From Trichostrongylus colubriformis (Eukaryota > Nematoda > Chromadorea > Rhabditida > Trichostrongylidae): DNA of 64,000 nucleotides. Position 1 is the stretch's first letter, and the number at the start of each line of letters is the position of its first letter. Of this stretch, positions 1 through 11,708 are shown in pieces. The stretch is from contig OZ022259.1 of NCBI GenBank assembly GCA_963978905.1, positions 32,484,343 to 32,548,342 of the forward strand. Reading direction: 5' to 3'. Below the pieces are notes generated by a model. It ran no database searches. It saw nothing but the letters and a program-made list of their open reading frames with translations, and had not been told where the DNA came from. Position numbers and translations under genes: made by a program.

Positions 1-110
1 CACACTATTAATGTCCCCGTCCCACCCTGCAAAACACCTTTGAGTGTCAGACCTGGTCAAACGACAAAAGGAGGTGCGAGCATTCACTATCTAAACGCTG
101 TCCTTTCCCG
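1..110 (-). repeat. Fragment of ~145-bp satellite unit
   Basis: The first bases carry the phrase ATTAATGTCCCCGTCCCACC, which recurs at about 13132 and 13277 on this strand and, reverse-complemented, in the array at 43.3-44.2 kb. The window therefore opens inside a partial copy of that satellite-bearing element. The rest of the element lies outside the window. Confidence 0.45.
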
Positions 111-294
111 CAATTAATACCCACAACACAATCTTCTGAACAGCAAGTCAACTAGGTACACCATGTCCGGTCCCATTGCGCTGAATACCAAGAAAGCCCT
201 TTCACACGTTACTATAACAACTTGAAATAGATACTAGTAGGTATGAAACGGATCCACCATACGGAACGCCCCACCACACGCAAGAGAATTACCT

Positions 295-1400
295 GAGTAC
301 GCGGTGAAACTGGCAGGGACAGTTCGCTCAGTCCTAGACCAGGTCGACGCATTGGTGGACACCCTGGAAAAATGGGGGAATTTGACGGTAGAACAAGAAC
401 TCCAAGAAGATGAATACATACAAAAGGCCCACGTCGCGAGGAAGATGCTGAAAAGCTAGCCATGCAGTTGGAGGTCAAACGAATAGGTGCGCTGGACCTA
501 GGAGCAACACACCCAACAAAGGCAGGGCAACTAAAAGGGGTGGGCCCCAAACCCTCAATTCCCATACCAACCGTTCACGAAGTATGGGGATTGTTGGAAA
601 CAGTTTTGAACCTTGTTCGAGGTCAACGTAGACAGCTAACTCTCTCTGAACAGTCTGCGTAAGTTCAACTATCTCAGAGCGGCTTTGCGGGGAGATGCAC
701 GTCAATTGATGAAGCGGTTTCCCATCACAGAAGAAAACTACTCGTTCGCCCACACTTTTGAAAAACAAAAGTATGGCAACCACTCTAAACTCATCACTGC
801 CCTGCAATGCCAATTGGAGGAAGTGTACACACACACAAAGTGACAGTCCAAGCTCAAAGAAAGCTCTTAGAAAAATTGTCTCCTTGGTAGCACAGCTGCA
901 GAACTCGGGGTTGTATTAGATGGTTCACGCAACGGTCAAAAGGTATTCGCGACGTCGTAGAGCGTATACATAGGAAAGTAATAAAACATTTGGTGACGCA
1001 CCACATAGGACAGATGAACGCAAATGGAAAATGGACATTGTACTAGAGACAATTGATGAGCACATCAGCACTGAGGAGCGCATCAAAGAAATGGTCAGCA
1101 AAAGAGTACCCTCAAAAGCGAAGCAAAGGTAGGGTGAAAGGGAACCACTAAACTTCCCCACCATATAAAAAGCGTGCATGTTTTGCAAATCCCTCGAGCA
1201 TAGAGCCGCATCATGTCCACGCTTTGGTACAATCATCGAAAGAAAGAATTTCATGCTAGAAAGGGATATGTCTTGAACTATGCCCGTGGAGGACACTGGG
1301 CTAAGGACTGCACAAGGGAAGGCTGTAGGTCCTATCCAGGGAAGAAACACAATCAGGTTTTGTGCTACCGGCAAGTCGAGACGGGGAGGTACACCGAACA
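295..1400 (+). pseudogene. BEL/Pao gag remnant
   Basis: A helical stretch translates at 300-460 (phrases LDQVDALVDTLEKWG and EDEYIQKAHVARKML). A three-knuckle block at about 1156-1370 reads CMFCKSLEHRAASC, then VLNYARGGHWAKDC, then CRSYPGKKHNQVLC. The first knuckle is intact CCHC. The second has lost both leading cysteines and the third its second cysteine. Knuckle 1 is in a different frame from knuckles 2 and 3, so at least one indel lies near 1255. This arrangement is typical of BEL/Pao gag, where it binds RNA in the particle. Here it is non-functional. Confidence 0.6.
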
Positions 1401-1679
1401 ATAAGAAACGACACTAAGTGTCAAAAACTCGAAACCGAAAGCGAATGCCCTCATGCAGAAAGCAAGGCGCAGGAGCGCTCAACCACACATGAGGATACTC
1501 GAGCTTACCCCGTATACACAGATATTGCAAACGATAGCAAAGACCCCTATCCATACACAGCAACAACAGATACATGTAGATGCTACGATAGCTCATAGCA
1601 CGCATGCAGCCTTGCGTGGCGAAAAAGAAAACGTACTACTATTGGCAAAAGGCAAGTGTGGAAAGCCAGCTAGTAGAAG

Positions 1680-2045
1680 TGGCAGCTAGTAGAAATTTTG
1701 CTGCATACAGGGGCAGACCAATCGTTTATCAACCAAAACCTAGCGGAGGAACTAGGTCTCACGTATACTAAAAAACCTAACATATACACATTCGGTTCCA
1801 CAACACCCTCAAAGACAAGTTGTGGAGTGATCCATGTGGACGTCAAGCACAGCCGAGGGGATACACAGTCTGAAACTGGTACCGGTCTGACTGAGCGGGG
1901 ATCAAAAACGCATCTCAGTTTAGAGGACAAAGAATTCAGCACAAGCAAGAAGATTGAGCTGTCCCGTCCACTTACGCACGAGGAGACTTCTCCGCAAATC
2001 CTTCTGGGGTGCGATCAGCTAAAGGACCTACTGGGGGTGCCCCTG
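1680..2045 (+). pseudogene. BEL/Pao aspartic protease remnant
   Basis: An open segment from about 1698 contains HTGADQSFINQNLAEELGL. This corresponds to the retroviral-type protease active site D-T/S-G-A, with the catalytic Asp changed to His. It ends with PQILLGCDQLKDLLGV, matching the conserved I-L-x-G-x-D region that closes BEL/Pao proteases. The lost catalytic Asp means the enzyme is dead even where the frame is open. Confidence 0.6.
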
Positions 2046-2099
2046 CCTCAATACGCACTGCAGGGCTTCAGCTCATCCCATCGAAGTTGTGGTACTTAC

Positions 2100-4275
2100 T
2101 CACGGCAAGCAACATGCGACAAGTCACCTTTCTGGAAAAAAGGCCATCTATAACCCCCAGCATGGTGACCATGATCCATGCTCTAGTAGAGAAGGAAGAC
2201 TATGGGACAAGTACTGGACAATGGACACGGTAGGAATCTGTGAATTTACTGGCGCAATCGACGCAGAGAAGCAAGCCATGAACGAAGAAGTGCTATCATT
2301 TTTCGATAAGACTATCGAAAGGAGAGATAACGCTTACTATGTACGATTACCTTACAAACAAAATCACCCCCTCTTCCTAGAACAAAGCCATCGTTCTTGA
2401 ACGCCTCAACAGCGTAACAAACATGCTGTAAGCTGACAACAGACTTCTGGAAGACTATAACACATTCAAATGCAACTAAGCGATCACGTCATCGAAGAAG
2501 TTCCACAAACCCAAAAAATGAACGGAACTGTAGTCCATTACATTCCCCACCAGCAAGTTATAACTCCGCACAAGGAAACAAGTGAGCTACGCATAGTTTT
2601 TCACGCTTCATCGCGCTTTAAGAACTGTCCGTCCCTCAACGACGTTCTTCATACCCTTTATCTTACCCGAGCTCTATGCCATGCTACCACGCTTTCGAGT
2701 CTCGCAATTTGTAATAACAGCATATGTGGGAAAAGCACTCCTCCGAGTTCACTTGCACGAACTCGGTCAGGACGCAATCGTTCTTCTAGGTGCGTGATTA
2801 TAGGAGAGACCCAGTCGAAGAAAGCATCGTCACCAATAGATTTACAAGGGTCGTTTTCGGATTTAATGTTGCACCCTTCCTCCTAGGAGCAACCATTCAC
2901 TACCACCTACACAGTGCAGTAAGCGACAAAAAACTAGAGCAAGAAATAAGAGAAAACTTTTACGTGGATGATCTCATGCTAGCCGCAGAAACAGTAGAAG
3001 GAACAATATAAAAATCTGTACCCACCCGAGAAATTTCGCAGAAATGGGTACGAACTTACCCAAATTCGTGTCCAACAACAAAGACGTTAACGAAAGTATA
3101 TCCAAAAACGCAGCCAAACTCCGATAATCAAAAGGTCTTAGGCATCCATTGGGACAGTAAGCTTGATAAACTTCAAATTTGATGCCATCTTCCTTCAGTA
3201 CCACTTCTCACAAAACGTACTGTAGCAAGACTGATCGGTTCGTTTATGATCCGTTTGGGTGGCTAGTACCCTTCCTCACTCGAGCCAAGCGATTCCAGCA
3301 AGAGTTATGGAAACCAATGTATGGCTGGGGTGAACCACTACCTGGGAGTTTTCAAATGCGTTGGATCGAGCTTACAAAAAATATGCATCGCATCGAACAT
3401 ACAATAAATAGACGCTCTTGAATAACCCAGAGCAATGCAATCTAGCAACCTTCGCAGATGCTAGCACCATAGCGCCTATACATTTGATGAAGCACAATCC
3501 ACGTTAATTATGGCAAAGTGCTACTACCTTCAATAAAAGATAGTCCCACAGTACCCAAAATGGAAATGAATGCCTTAATGATAGGATCACCTCTCAGTAT
3601 TCCAGGCATCAAAGGATCGCTCATCCCAACACATAGAGAACGTGTGTTTTCTCGGACTCACAAATTGCATTAAGTTGGTTAGCGACACCTCCGAACAGCA
3701 CAGGCCCAGGACTCTTAGTAAGCAATCAATTAAAAGAGTTCCGACGCATCGCAGTAGCGCTCAATAAGGAGAGGGTTTGAGTGCACTTCAGGTTCATACC
3801 AGAATCAAGCTGAACAAACCAGAACCCAGCTGATGCTGAACTAGAGGTTTTACAAAAACGCAAATGACTCAAACACTGTGGTGGCATGGCCCATCTTTCT
3901 ATGTGACCCCATAGAAACATGTTCATCTCCCACATATAAACTTGATATAGACCACAATCAAGAGAATGACATAACCTCTTTGCATAGTAACACATCAAGG
4001 ACAAAAGATCAGGTCAGAACCACAGACTCACTTATAGAGCTAACTTGCTTTGGCACGCTGACAAAAGCGAAAATATTGACGACACTGGTGATGAATTTCA
4101 TTAAAAATCTACCTGCTCTCACGTCACACTTGCGCAGGAGCGAAGTACTTCAAGCCATTTCGGAACTAGCAGGTATCCCCAACAGTCCACAGGCAATCAG
4201 TGGATACGCTTTGATTGCATCCCGGAGAATTGTTAGATGTGAACACCACTCACTTTATCTAACCGAACATTAACG
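2100..4275 (+). pseudogene. BEL/Pao reverse transcriptase and RNase H remnant
   Basis: RT fragments are spread over several frames. About 2470-2650 reads MNGTVVHYIPHQQVITPHK and then LRIVFHASSRFKNCPSLND, a BEL-type fingers/palm segment. About 2840-3010 holds NRFTRVVFGFNVAPFLLGAT and FYVDDLMLAAETVEG, with the YVDD catalytic box intact. About 3180-3420 has YDPFGWLVPFLTRAKRFQQEL, the usual BEL thumb/RNase H linker. Sequence to about 4270 is more eroded. In a live element this enzyme copies genomic RNA to DNA in the capsid. Here multiple frameshifts and stops interrupt it. Confidence 0.7.
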
Positions 4276-4299
4276 CAAATCAATTGAGTATAGGATACC

Positions 4300-5410
4300 C
4301 CTCTTCAAAGACAACAGTAACATCTGGCGATCAAGAGGGCGAGTCGAAAAGGTAGACATAGACGATGAGGCAAAAAATCCAGTATTCGTAAATCCCAAAA
4401 CCCCACTTGCAAACTTCATCGTGCCCGAGGCACGGAATTCACTACAAAGGGGTCAAACACAAATAGCCAAAATACGCTCACAGTATTGGATCACCAAGTT
4501 GCGGCAACAACTACGCCAACTTGTAAAAAAATTGTCTTAAATGTCGCAGATTCAACGGTTTACCATACGCTGACCCCACAACTGAAGATCTACCACGGCG
4601 TCGGGTGACACGCAGCCACGCATTCAAGCCTTGATTTTTTCGATCTTCCAACTGTAATCGCGAATGGCGAGGAATGCCAGACCTATGGGTGCATCTTCAC
4701 ATGCGCAGTAACTCGACTGGTACCCCTCGAACTAGTTCGAAGCATGTCCGTAAGGGATTTCCTGAACGTCCTGCGAAAATTTATAGCCCGCAGAGGAGTA
4801 CCATCTATAATCACTAGTGACAATGCGCCTACTTTCCTTCTTAGTACGGAAATCTTATCTTCAGCGCAATCCAGCTCTACCTTTGCACACATCACCGCTT
4901 CACATGAAATTGAATGGAAAAACATCACCCCGTACGCGCCTTGGCAGGGGATTTCTATGAACGTCTAATCAATCAATCAAACACGCACTTTATAAGTCAC
5001 TCAAAGGCAAACCTTTTCTCTCCATAGACAACCTCAGCACTATTCCAACGGAAGTAGAAGCTTGTTTGAACTCTAGGCCCTTCACCTATCAAGGCTCACA
5101 GAGCAGGGTAGCTTAGACCCCATCCGCCTAATCGATTTCCTTCAAAAAGACAGTGCTGACATTTCCAAACAACATAATCCAGGAAGCAGAAGACCCAGAG
5201 TACCTACCACCTAAAGAATATTGCGTATTGGCAACAAAAACAGAAGCAGAAACAACTCTTTGGGTGTCATGCCGAATCCCGGATCAATTCATGAACATTT
5301 GGCAGAAAAATTACTTGACTACCTTACGAGAAATGCACAAGCAACGCCTACTCCTAGGAGTCCATCACAATCAAACCCCCCAAAATAGGAGACACTATTG
5401 CGCATGACTA
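4300..5410 (+). pseudogene. BEL/Pao integrase remnant
   Basis: About 4470-4560 has QYWITKLRQQLRQLVKK followed by a degraded zinc-binding region. About 4744-4965 has RDFLNVLRKFIARRGVPS and ITSDNAPTF, the middle of the DDE integrase core. About 5150-5400 (LTFPNNIIQEAEDPEYLPP, IPDQFMNIWQKNYLTTLREM) is the conserved post-integrase tail of BEL/Pao pol. The pieces lie in different frames, so no functional integrase can be made. Confidence 0.7.
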
Positions 5411-5625
5411 CGCAAAGTTAGCCACCTCTCTTCACCGTTCGCATGAGATTTGCGCAGAATTAGGAAGCCCGATAAGCCAAACAATAGGAAGAGTTCGTAG
5501 GAAAAGCGCACAATCTTTTTCAACATCGACAAGTACGATACCATTCTAAGAACCTACAGCAATCCGAAAAGCAAAAAAAATGTCTTACCTCAATACCTTC
5601 TAACCTACACTTATCTCCTTCAGGT

Positions 5626-6280
5626 TATGGATACACCGAATGAAGTGGACCACCTACGCCAGTTAAAAGAGCACATGAAGAGCCTTCAACAAGCAGAAAC
5701 GATATCATTAGAAGACGTAATCAACCAAGTGGAAGCAAGATTCAAAGCTATCGTCGAGGAGCTCGAAAGAAAGGACAGGAAAAGGAACATGAAGAACACG
5801 ATATAAGCCAAGATGAAGAAGGTATCATGAGAGAAAATGCCGCGTAAATGGAGTCAATGGAGCACGACGATTTCGAGGCGTCGTCAGCGAAGGAGAACTG
5901 CTCCAACGTAGAAAAGACAATCAGTTGCGTCTTCTGTGAGCAAATAGGACTGCACTATTCCGATGCCTGCCCCGTATACAGGGATGCTGCTACACGACGC
6001 CAACTACATGTCGAGAGACAGCGCTGTGAGTACCGTCTCGAACGGAAGCTTTTCATCCATAGTTGTCGAAAGACGAATGTGTCTTGTTACCATTAGAAGG
6101 AGAAGGAGCACCACAGCGCCCTTTGCTTATTTCCGGACCAAAGCAGAAAAATCCTGAGGATCTCGTCCCTTCTGGAACAATAGCACGCGGAAAGAAAGAG
6201 TCACTAAAATCGTCCAACGCCTTTTCAAACGACGCGGAAGTTTTGCAACTAAATCGCGACCCCTTTACCCCTTACCACTA
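5626..6280 (+). pseudogene. Extra CCHC zinc-knuckle ORF downstream of pol
   Basis: After the integrase tail a second gag-like stretch appears. It starts with a charged helical part (HLRQLKEHMKSLQQAE, then INQVEARFKAIVEELE), followed by CVFCEQIGLHYSDACPVY with a CCHC-like spacing and further Cys/His residues (SCRKTNVSCYHC). It resembles the BEL/Pao gag knuckle block already present near 1.2 kb. It could be the gag of a second, truncated BEL copy joined here, or an extra 3' ORF of this lineage. Frames are broken near 5810 and 6090. Confidence 0.45.
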
Positions 6281-6282
6281 AC

Positions 6283-6690
6283 CGAAGGCGTTCTTTGACC
6301 CCGTAAGAAGAGCAAGTACTTCGACCCCCACGAAGGACTTGGCGCCAACGGACTTTAACCCTCCATCGACATGGGGGTATATTTATAAGCACTCAGGGGA
6401 AGAAGAAACTAGATTAACTTATTATTATCATTATTCCTTTTCTAACCTCTCTTCTAATATAACTCATTTCTAATTTAGTTCTGATGTTCCTTTGTTAGTT
6501 GCTAACACTAACTATACCTATTTGTTTGTTTCATTACCCAATATCTAAGAATATGACACAGTAGTTAAGGGATATGTGTTATATAGTGTTACATGGTTCG
6601 TTTCGCCTCCGACTCAGACGAACCATTGTATGTTGCCAGCCTTTGAAATAAGATAGACTGGAAGTTGTGCTAAGGAAAGGTTGGTGAGGG
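6283..6690 (+). other. Non-coding tail of the retrotransposon, possible LTR fragment
   Basis: No ORF of note. It has direct short repeats of TTGACCCC/TCGACCCC type near 6295-6360, a TATA-like TATATTTATAA at 6379-6389, then a T/A-rich tract. This is what an LTR U3/R region looks like, but no second copy is present in the window to prove it. Confidence 0.3.
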
Positions 6691-7195
6691 ATTAGTGGTC
6701 CTTATGAAAACAGCATGGGTACATATGATACTAAGGGAAGATGGTATGCATTATAATTGGAGCGCGTATGTACATAGGTCTGCACCCAAGCTTTATTTTA
6801 TACAGTACTTAAAGTACCGTGAACCAATAAACAAGCTACCCATAGTCCCACTTTTTAGCAATAATTCTTGCATAAATGCTACTACTTACTTACACTCCAC
6901 ATGCTAAATATGTATGAACGAAAAACAAGAGAAGGTACAATAATCTAAATGAGAAAGTGGAATCATATGAAGGAGTTATTAATTTTACTTCCCACTGGGA
7001 ACAAAAATGGAGCCAAGATTTACTTGTCTCCCGTACCTAATGGCAATGACTGCGTAGTGCATGATTAGGATATCATTCACTTTCCTAGTTATTTGGTATA
7101 TAACCTATTAATTTGGTGATTTTCCGTGTGTTGTCAGTAAGTCCAAATTTGTAACTAATGAACTTATTATTCATAATACTTTTAATAACATGGGT
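6690..7195. other. No gene seen
   Basis: AT-rich sequence without splice-supported coding signal or recognised repeat. It separates the BEL/Pao remnant from the 3' end of the Penelope-like remnant. Confidence 0.4.
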
Positions 7196-7197
7196 GG

Positions 7198-8490
7198 TTA
7201 TGAATTCCAAGCTATAGTCCTGTTTATTAAAGACGCTACCATACTTTTTATCTTAGTGGTATATGTATCAAATGTAGCACATGTATTGGCTATTCGTAGT
7301 GCTTCTGTATATATAACAGCCCCTTTATTTTTTAAGGATATGTTACTATTGCTATGTGGAAATCTGTTGACTTTGAAATTAAAGTCGTCTGTTTTATTAT
7401 ATAGCAATGTGAGAACTCTTCCACTGTTAATTTCTAACGTTAAGCCTAGATAGTTTGCATAATGATCGGAAATGTGGGTCTTTTTAAGCTCTAATTTGTT
7501 ATCATAAACAGCTCTGAGAATTGTTTCTATTTCTAATTCATCCAAATTGTGCACAAGGAGTAAATCATCCATATATCTGAATGGTACGAAAGTGTTACCG
7601 GCCATTAATTCAATGGTCTTAGCGTAATTAAATTCCAAAACTGACAAAATAAGATCTGCTAATAACGGACTAAAATTGCCGCCTTGTGGTACACCTTCTT
7701 TTTGCTTGAAAATATTGTTTCCAAAAAGGCAGTAGCTGTTATCTAACCAATAGTCCGTCAAATAAAGTAAATCTTTTTTGTAGTATCTATATTTATTTCT
7801 TAGCTCTTTGCCATCACTGTGAAAAACATTGAATCCATTGGTGGCGATAAAGGCTTTGTTGGAGTTTTTAAAACAGATGTTTAACAGTATTTTTAGACTT
7901 TCCATTATATGGATATGTTTCAAGTTGGTAAACATATCCGTAAAGTCTGCTGTATAAACTTTAAATATTTTCGCATCTAATGCTACTAAGATCCTGACTA
8001 ATATTAATATTAACTATGGACCAGTAAATTTTTATGGTCCTACTACGATCTTCAGTAGCTTTCGTATAGTTTTTAAAATGGTTCTTAATATAAGTGAAGA
8101 TAACATGCAACTCTTTAGCTAAAGGTTTAATGCTACTATTATGTGCTCCCGTGATGAATCTGAACTTATCTCATTATAGGGTTTTTATGTAGTTTAGGGA
8201 GGACATATATGTAAGGTAAATCGGCAGTAATATCGAAAGATAGTTGGTTAGCCTGACAGAATAACTTGTGCTTATTTATGATGTATTCTTTATTTTGTTC
8301 TTTTATAAGTTCATATGTATTATTGGTATTTGTATAGTGCAGAACCCTTGTATTTGGTTCATAATATGAGCCCATTCCTTCCATAAGTGTTGATAGATAG
8401 TGCTTTTTACAAATGATGCCATGATGCCCAAGTTTGAGATACCGACGTAATAAAGCGTTATCAAAGTTGTGGCGTGTCGGCGGCATCCAT
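7198..8490 (-). mobile_element. Penelope-like element reverse transcriptase remnant
   Basis: On the minus strand 8486-8166 gives a segment ending YVLPKLHKNP, the signature of the Penelope-like RT N-terminal region. After a frameshift near 8165 the frame continues as FITGAHNSSIKPLAKELHV, then VYTADFTDMFTNL after another break near 7975. A 245-codon open stretch (7935-7198) follows, containing GVPQGGNFSPLLADLIL and FRYMDDLLLVHN (palm, catalytic DD intact), then YLGLTLEINSG. It ends in a stop with no GIY-YIG endonuclease visible. PLE proteins normally have RT plus GIY-YIG, though some lack it. The two or more frameshifts mark this copy as dead, though it decayed less than the neighbouring BEL copy. 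Confidence 0.7.
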
Positions 8491-8844
8491 TACAACAACA
8501 GGACAATATTATTCATGGATGATCCGATCCCCATTGAGGACAAATTTTTGCATTTTTCTAGTTTTCATCCATTTGTGCTATGATCGCACGCGCATAATGT
8601 GTGCATCAATTTTTATCCTCCCAGGGAACCGCTATCATCAGTACATTTGCGTACTGGGCGAATGATTTTTTGGACGTGTCAACGCTCATATCAAGGAAGC
8701 TAGGCGTTTTCGCGCAAAGCACGTGTAATACTCATGCTTAAGGGATCGAACTACCCTAGGTAACAAGTTTTCAGCCTAATCGTCATTTTGATACAAGCTC
8801 AAAAATTGGGTGACCGCTAATACTACTACTACCATAGTGAGGAG

Positions 8845-9086
8845 GGGTGTGTACCCTTATGTCAGCATTTTGCACCGCGGTATGTCGCAAGCGAAGCAAT
8901 GCGGACGAGCTAAAGGCGCCATGTTGTTGGGTACCAAAGCGATTACAAGTCAACTGCGTATCGCGCCCATAGCATTACCGTGTAGTCGTTATAAGACCCA
9001 ACAACCCCGACGCGCATAGCTCGCACACACTGCATCGCATGTCGCTCGTCGTTGTGCGACAATCCTAACATAAGGGTACACACCCT
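8845..9086. mobile_element. MITE with GGGTGTGTACCC termini (Mutator-like)
   Basis: The left end GGGTGTGTACCCTTATGT (8845) is matched inverted by ACATAAGGGTACACACCCT ending at 9086. Outside it AGTGAGGAG (8836-8844) and AGTGCGGAG (9087-9095) form a 9-bp target duplication with one mismatch. No coding capacity. Length, GGGTG start and 9-bp duplication match the other Mutator-type MITEs in this window, but the core differs. Confidence 0.6.
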
Positions 9087-9289
9087 AGTGCGGAGCACTC
9101 GACGAAAGAAGGTTGGCAGCCGATATAAGAAACATTTACTATCTTTTGCTTCGCATGGTGTTGCTAGGTGCAGTTCACTTGGAATACGTTGATTCTACAC
9201 ACGCTCTGATCGAGGCTGCTAGTTGTTCCTTTTTACAAGTAGAGCAGTGACTATGTGCCCATGTCCATCCCAATGCCCGAGTTTGGATC

Positions 9290-9605
9290 ATAATATACGT
9301 ATCGATCGGGAAAACTGAAGACTGGTGGAAATGCAGAATTGTGGAATTACGGGAAAGCATTAGGTACGTATTGTTTTCCATGGTACGGAGAGGCGAGAGG
9401 ATTAGAGAAACTGAGAATCGGGGAGTGCCTTCATTTCTGCAAACTCCCCAATTCCGCATTCCCACAATTCTTCCGACTGATACGTATCTATTCTTCCTTC
9501 CAAGATTCCGCAAATTCCGCGATTCTCTCAATCGATACCTATCTAATCCTCCTCCGCAGATTGCGCAGTTCTGCAACTCCGCTATTTCCTAAACTATGGA
9601 CGCTG
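9290..9605. repeat. TTCCGCA/GATACGTATC-rich degenerate repeat
   Basis: A run of imperfect phrases such as ATTCCGCAAATTCCGCG, AATTCCGCATTCCCACAATTC and GATACGTATC. The same vocabulary fills 38135-38655 and 38880-39020. The overlapping ORFs on both strands here are repeat artefacts. Confidence 0.5.
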
Positions 9606-10372
9606 CCTAACATAGCCACCCGGCTCGATTTCTCGACACTTGTAAGCTGCTGCACGATATTATCTTATGATACCAAATGATATTCAAATGATAGAAACGA
9701 TAGTGCTGAGTAAACACTCCTACTTGATGATCCTCGCACCATTTCACCTCATGCACTGAAACCATATGGACGCCTGTAAAAATTTCTTGGTGGGTGGCAA
9801 ACGGATTCTCCCACAATGGACTCTCAACGAATCCTTTCAGCTGTTAATCATATCTCTCACAATCTCGCTATCAAGAAAGGAAGTGCCCCAACATCATGCC
9901 ATAGCCGTTAGTGGAATGGTATGTTGTGGAAAAGCCGTTGACGGTGCTGTTGTCGTACTGTGGCAAAACGATTCCGGCAAGTTCACTAATTTTGATTACA
10001 AGTTTCAGTATTCTCCAGCTTATCAACTGTACAGCCTTCGCGTTCAGTTTGATGCACCGCAGAAAATCCGAACAATATTCAACCCACCTCGAGCTACCCT
10101 TATGTTTGGAGCAGACCACCCATTACGCTTTAACAATAGCCGCTGATTGCAAAGGAGTGAGGGACAAAAAGAGACCAGATCATGGTACAACCTGTCGAAC
10201 CACGAAGCGAGACAGTGATTCCTCTTCTTACCCAAAACTAGAAGGGACTGAGATTTCTTTTTTCGTCCCTCCATTGAGGCATGGGGGCACAAGGAAAAAT
10301 ATACGCCGGAGTTAACAGATTGATTCCTCGAAGATCTCTCCAAGATACTTAGATGTACAACTATTCGTAAGA
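9606..10372. other. No supported gene
   Basis: Several 80-130-codon ORFs occur on both strands between about 9766 and 10343, but they overlap one another, show no protein-family motif and no convincing splice pair. Confidence 0.35.
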
Positions 10373-10443
10373 CCAGTCGGATCGCCCAGCTGCCACCGGG
10401 CGCTCCTCCTTCTTAAGAGGGCCCGGCTTCGCCGGGCTCCCTT
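10373..10443 (+). repeat. Inverted repeat end with AGTCGGATCGCCC
   Basis: AGTCGGATCGCCCAGCTGCC and the adjoining stem GCCCGGC-TTC-GCCGGGC recur in inverted orientation at 17715-17785 (and more weakly at 12220-12263). This suggests transposon termini. The two good copies are 7.4 kb apart. The closer copy at 12.26 kb could instead pair with this end to give a 1.9-kb element. Confidence 0.4.
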
Positions 10444-11141
10444 GAAATTTCATTTTTTTAAATGAATGCATTTACACACTCTTTACATAGGTCAGCGGTT
10501 ATTACTGATATGGCTGCTTACAATGAGCACTTGGTGATAAAGATTTTAAGGTGATATGTGGCAACTGTTGGGCGCACACTGAGCAGGATGGGAGAAGCGC
10601 ATACCTCCCGCAAAGACTTCACTCTATCCGATCAATAGGAAGTGAAAGAGAACACAATATAACCATACGTGTGATCAAAGATACACCTAGTAACATCTTG
10701 GCATTATTGTGGGCATTATTTTATCAAAAAGAATTTAACATACATTATCTCATTCTCCCAGCGTCCTCAAGAGGCAACTCCTCGCTGCTCTTTAAAGGCC
10801 GCAGTGATAGTGGTTTTCTGCATAAGACCGGAAAAGGAAACGGAAGACTGTTCAAGGCGAAAGAATTGGGATATGCGTGAAGTTTCAGTTATGCCTGCTT
10901 TCCGGAGCGCACATGGTCCACAGCCGGCATGACTCCGCAAAGCCATTTGAACAGATCCGAACATTAAGCCTCATGTGTCGATCGACAGGAAGCAAACCCT
11001 AAAAATTAGGCAGAGCCGGTACTGCAACCTCAAAGAGCGGGCACTGGAGTAGAGTAAAAACTACTGACGCCCTGTATGTAAAGAGTGAGTAACAATGATA
11101 GAAAAATGAAATCTGAAGGGCTGGTGAAGCCGTCCCTCTGA

Positions 11142-11290
11142 CTAGGGAAGGTATTTACTTCCCATGGAACTTTGAAATGAGACCCGGGGGGATCGATAGA
11201 GCTTTGAACGCTGATTATAACTGTGGTATTCGTCAAAGTTTGCGTGTGACTTGCCTGGGACATCTCAATAGCGAGGCACTTTGCTATCAG
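11142..11290 (+). repeat. Arm of an inverted repeat (partner 12045-12215)
   Basis: CTAGGGAAGGTATTTACTTC, TTTGAAATGAGACCC and GCGAGGCACTTTGC here are matched inverted at 12045-12215, the order being preserved as in a fold-back element. No coding signal. Confidence 0.45.
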
Positions 11291-11312
11291 CATGACTAGC
11301 GCATAACCTGAT

Positions 11313-11395
11313 ATGGCTCTCGTGGCTTGGTGGTAGTGCTCCGGTTCCGTAAACGCGAGGTCGTGGGTTTGCTTCCCGCCGGTGCGGCTTTTTTT
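11313..11395 (+). other. tRNA-like sequence or tRNA-derived SINE head
   Basis: TGGCTTGGTGGTAG at about 11323 resembles a tRNA A box (D arm), and GTGGGTTTGCTTCCC at 11363-11377 resembles a B box with its T-stem. A T7 run at 11389-11395 could end pol III transcription. The B box deviates from GGTTCGANTCC and the acceptor stem does not pair convincingly, so this is a pseudo-tRNA or SINE head and not a working tRNA. Confidence 0.35.
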
Positions 11396-11708
11396 GCATT
11401 TTGTGTTTCATTGTCAGTAAGTGCTTTTGTTTCACTTCTAAACGCTTCCTTGTATGATATTCGCGCGTAGGGGGTCGAATTACCCCTCTGTGCAAATTTC
11501 CAGCCGGATCCAGTTTTTGGCCCAACTTCGGGAAATGAGGGGTGGCCAGGGGTTAAGTAGGAGTTTTTGAGTTTCCTTCCACAAAAAATCCTGCAAGCTG
11601 AACAAGATAACCTAAACATACCTATCACACTTGCCCATCACACTAAACGCACGTAACAAGCGCCAAATAAGAGCATTTGCTGGGAAAGGGTGAACGACTA
11701 CTCCTTTG

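Larger units (their letters stand above)
295..6670 (+). mobile_element. Decayed BEL/Pao LTR retrotransposon
   Basis: Gag, protease, reverse transcriptase and integrase pieces occur in the BEL/Pao order on the + strand, but no single frame is open for more than about 130 codons. Recognisable landmarks are degenerate CCHC knuckles near 1160-1370, a protease-like HTGAD at about 1700, a YVDD box near 2960, and integrase sequence with the phrase TSDNAP near 4815. Many frameshifts and stops show the copy is dead. No pair of LTRs can be identified: the 5' LTR should lie before the window, and a TATA-containing non-coding tail follows the last ORF. Assignment to BEL/Pao rests on the pol motifs and the triple-knuckle gag. 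Exact ends are not determined. Confidence 0.75.
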
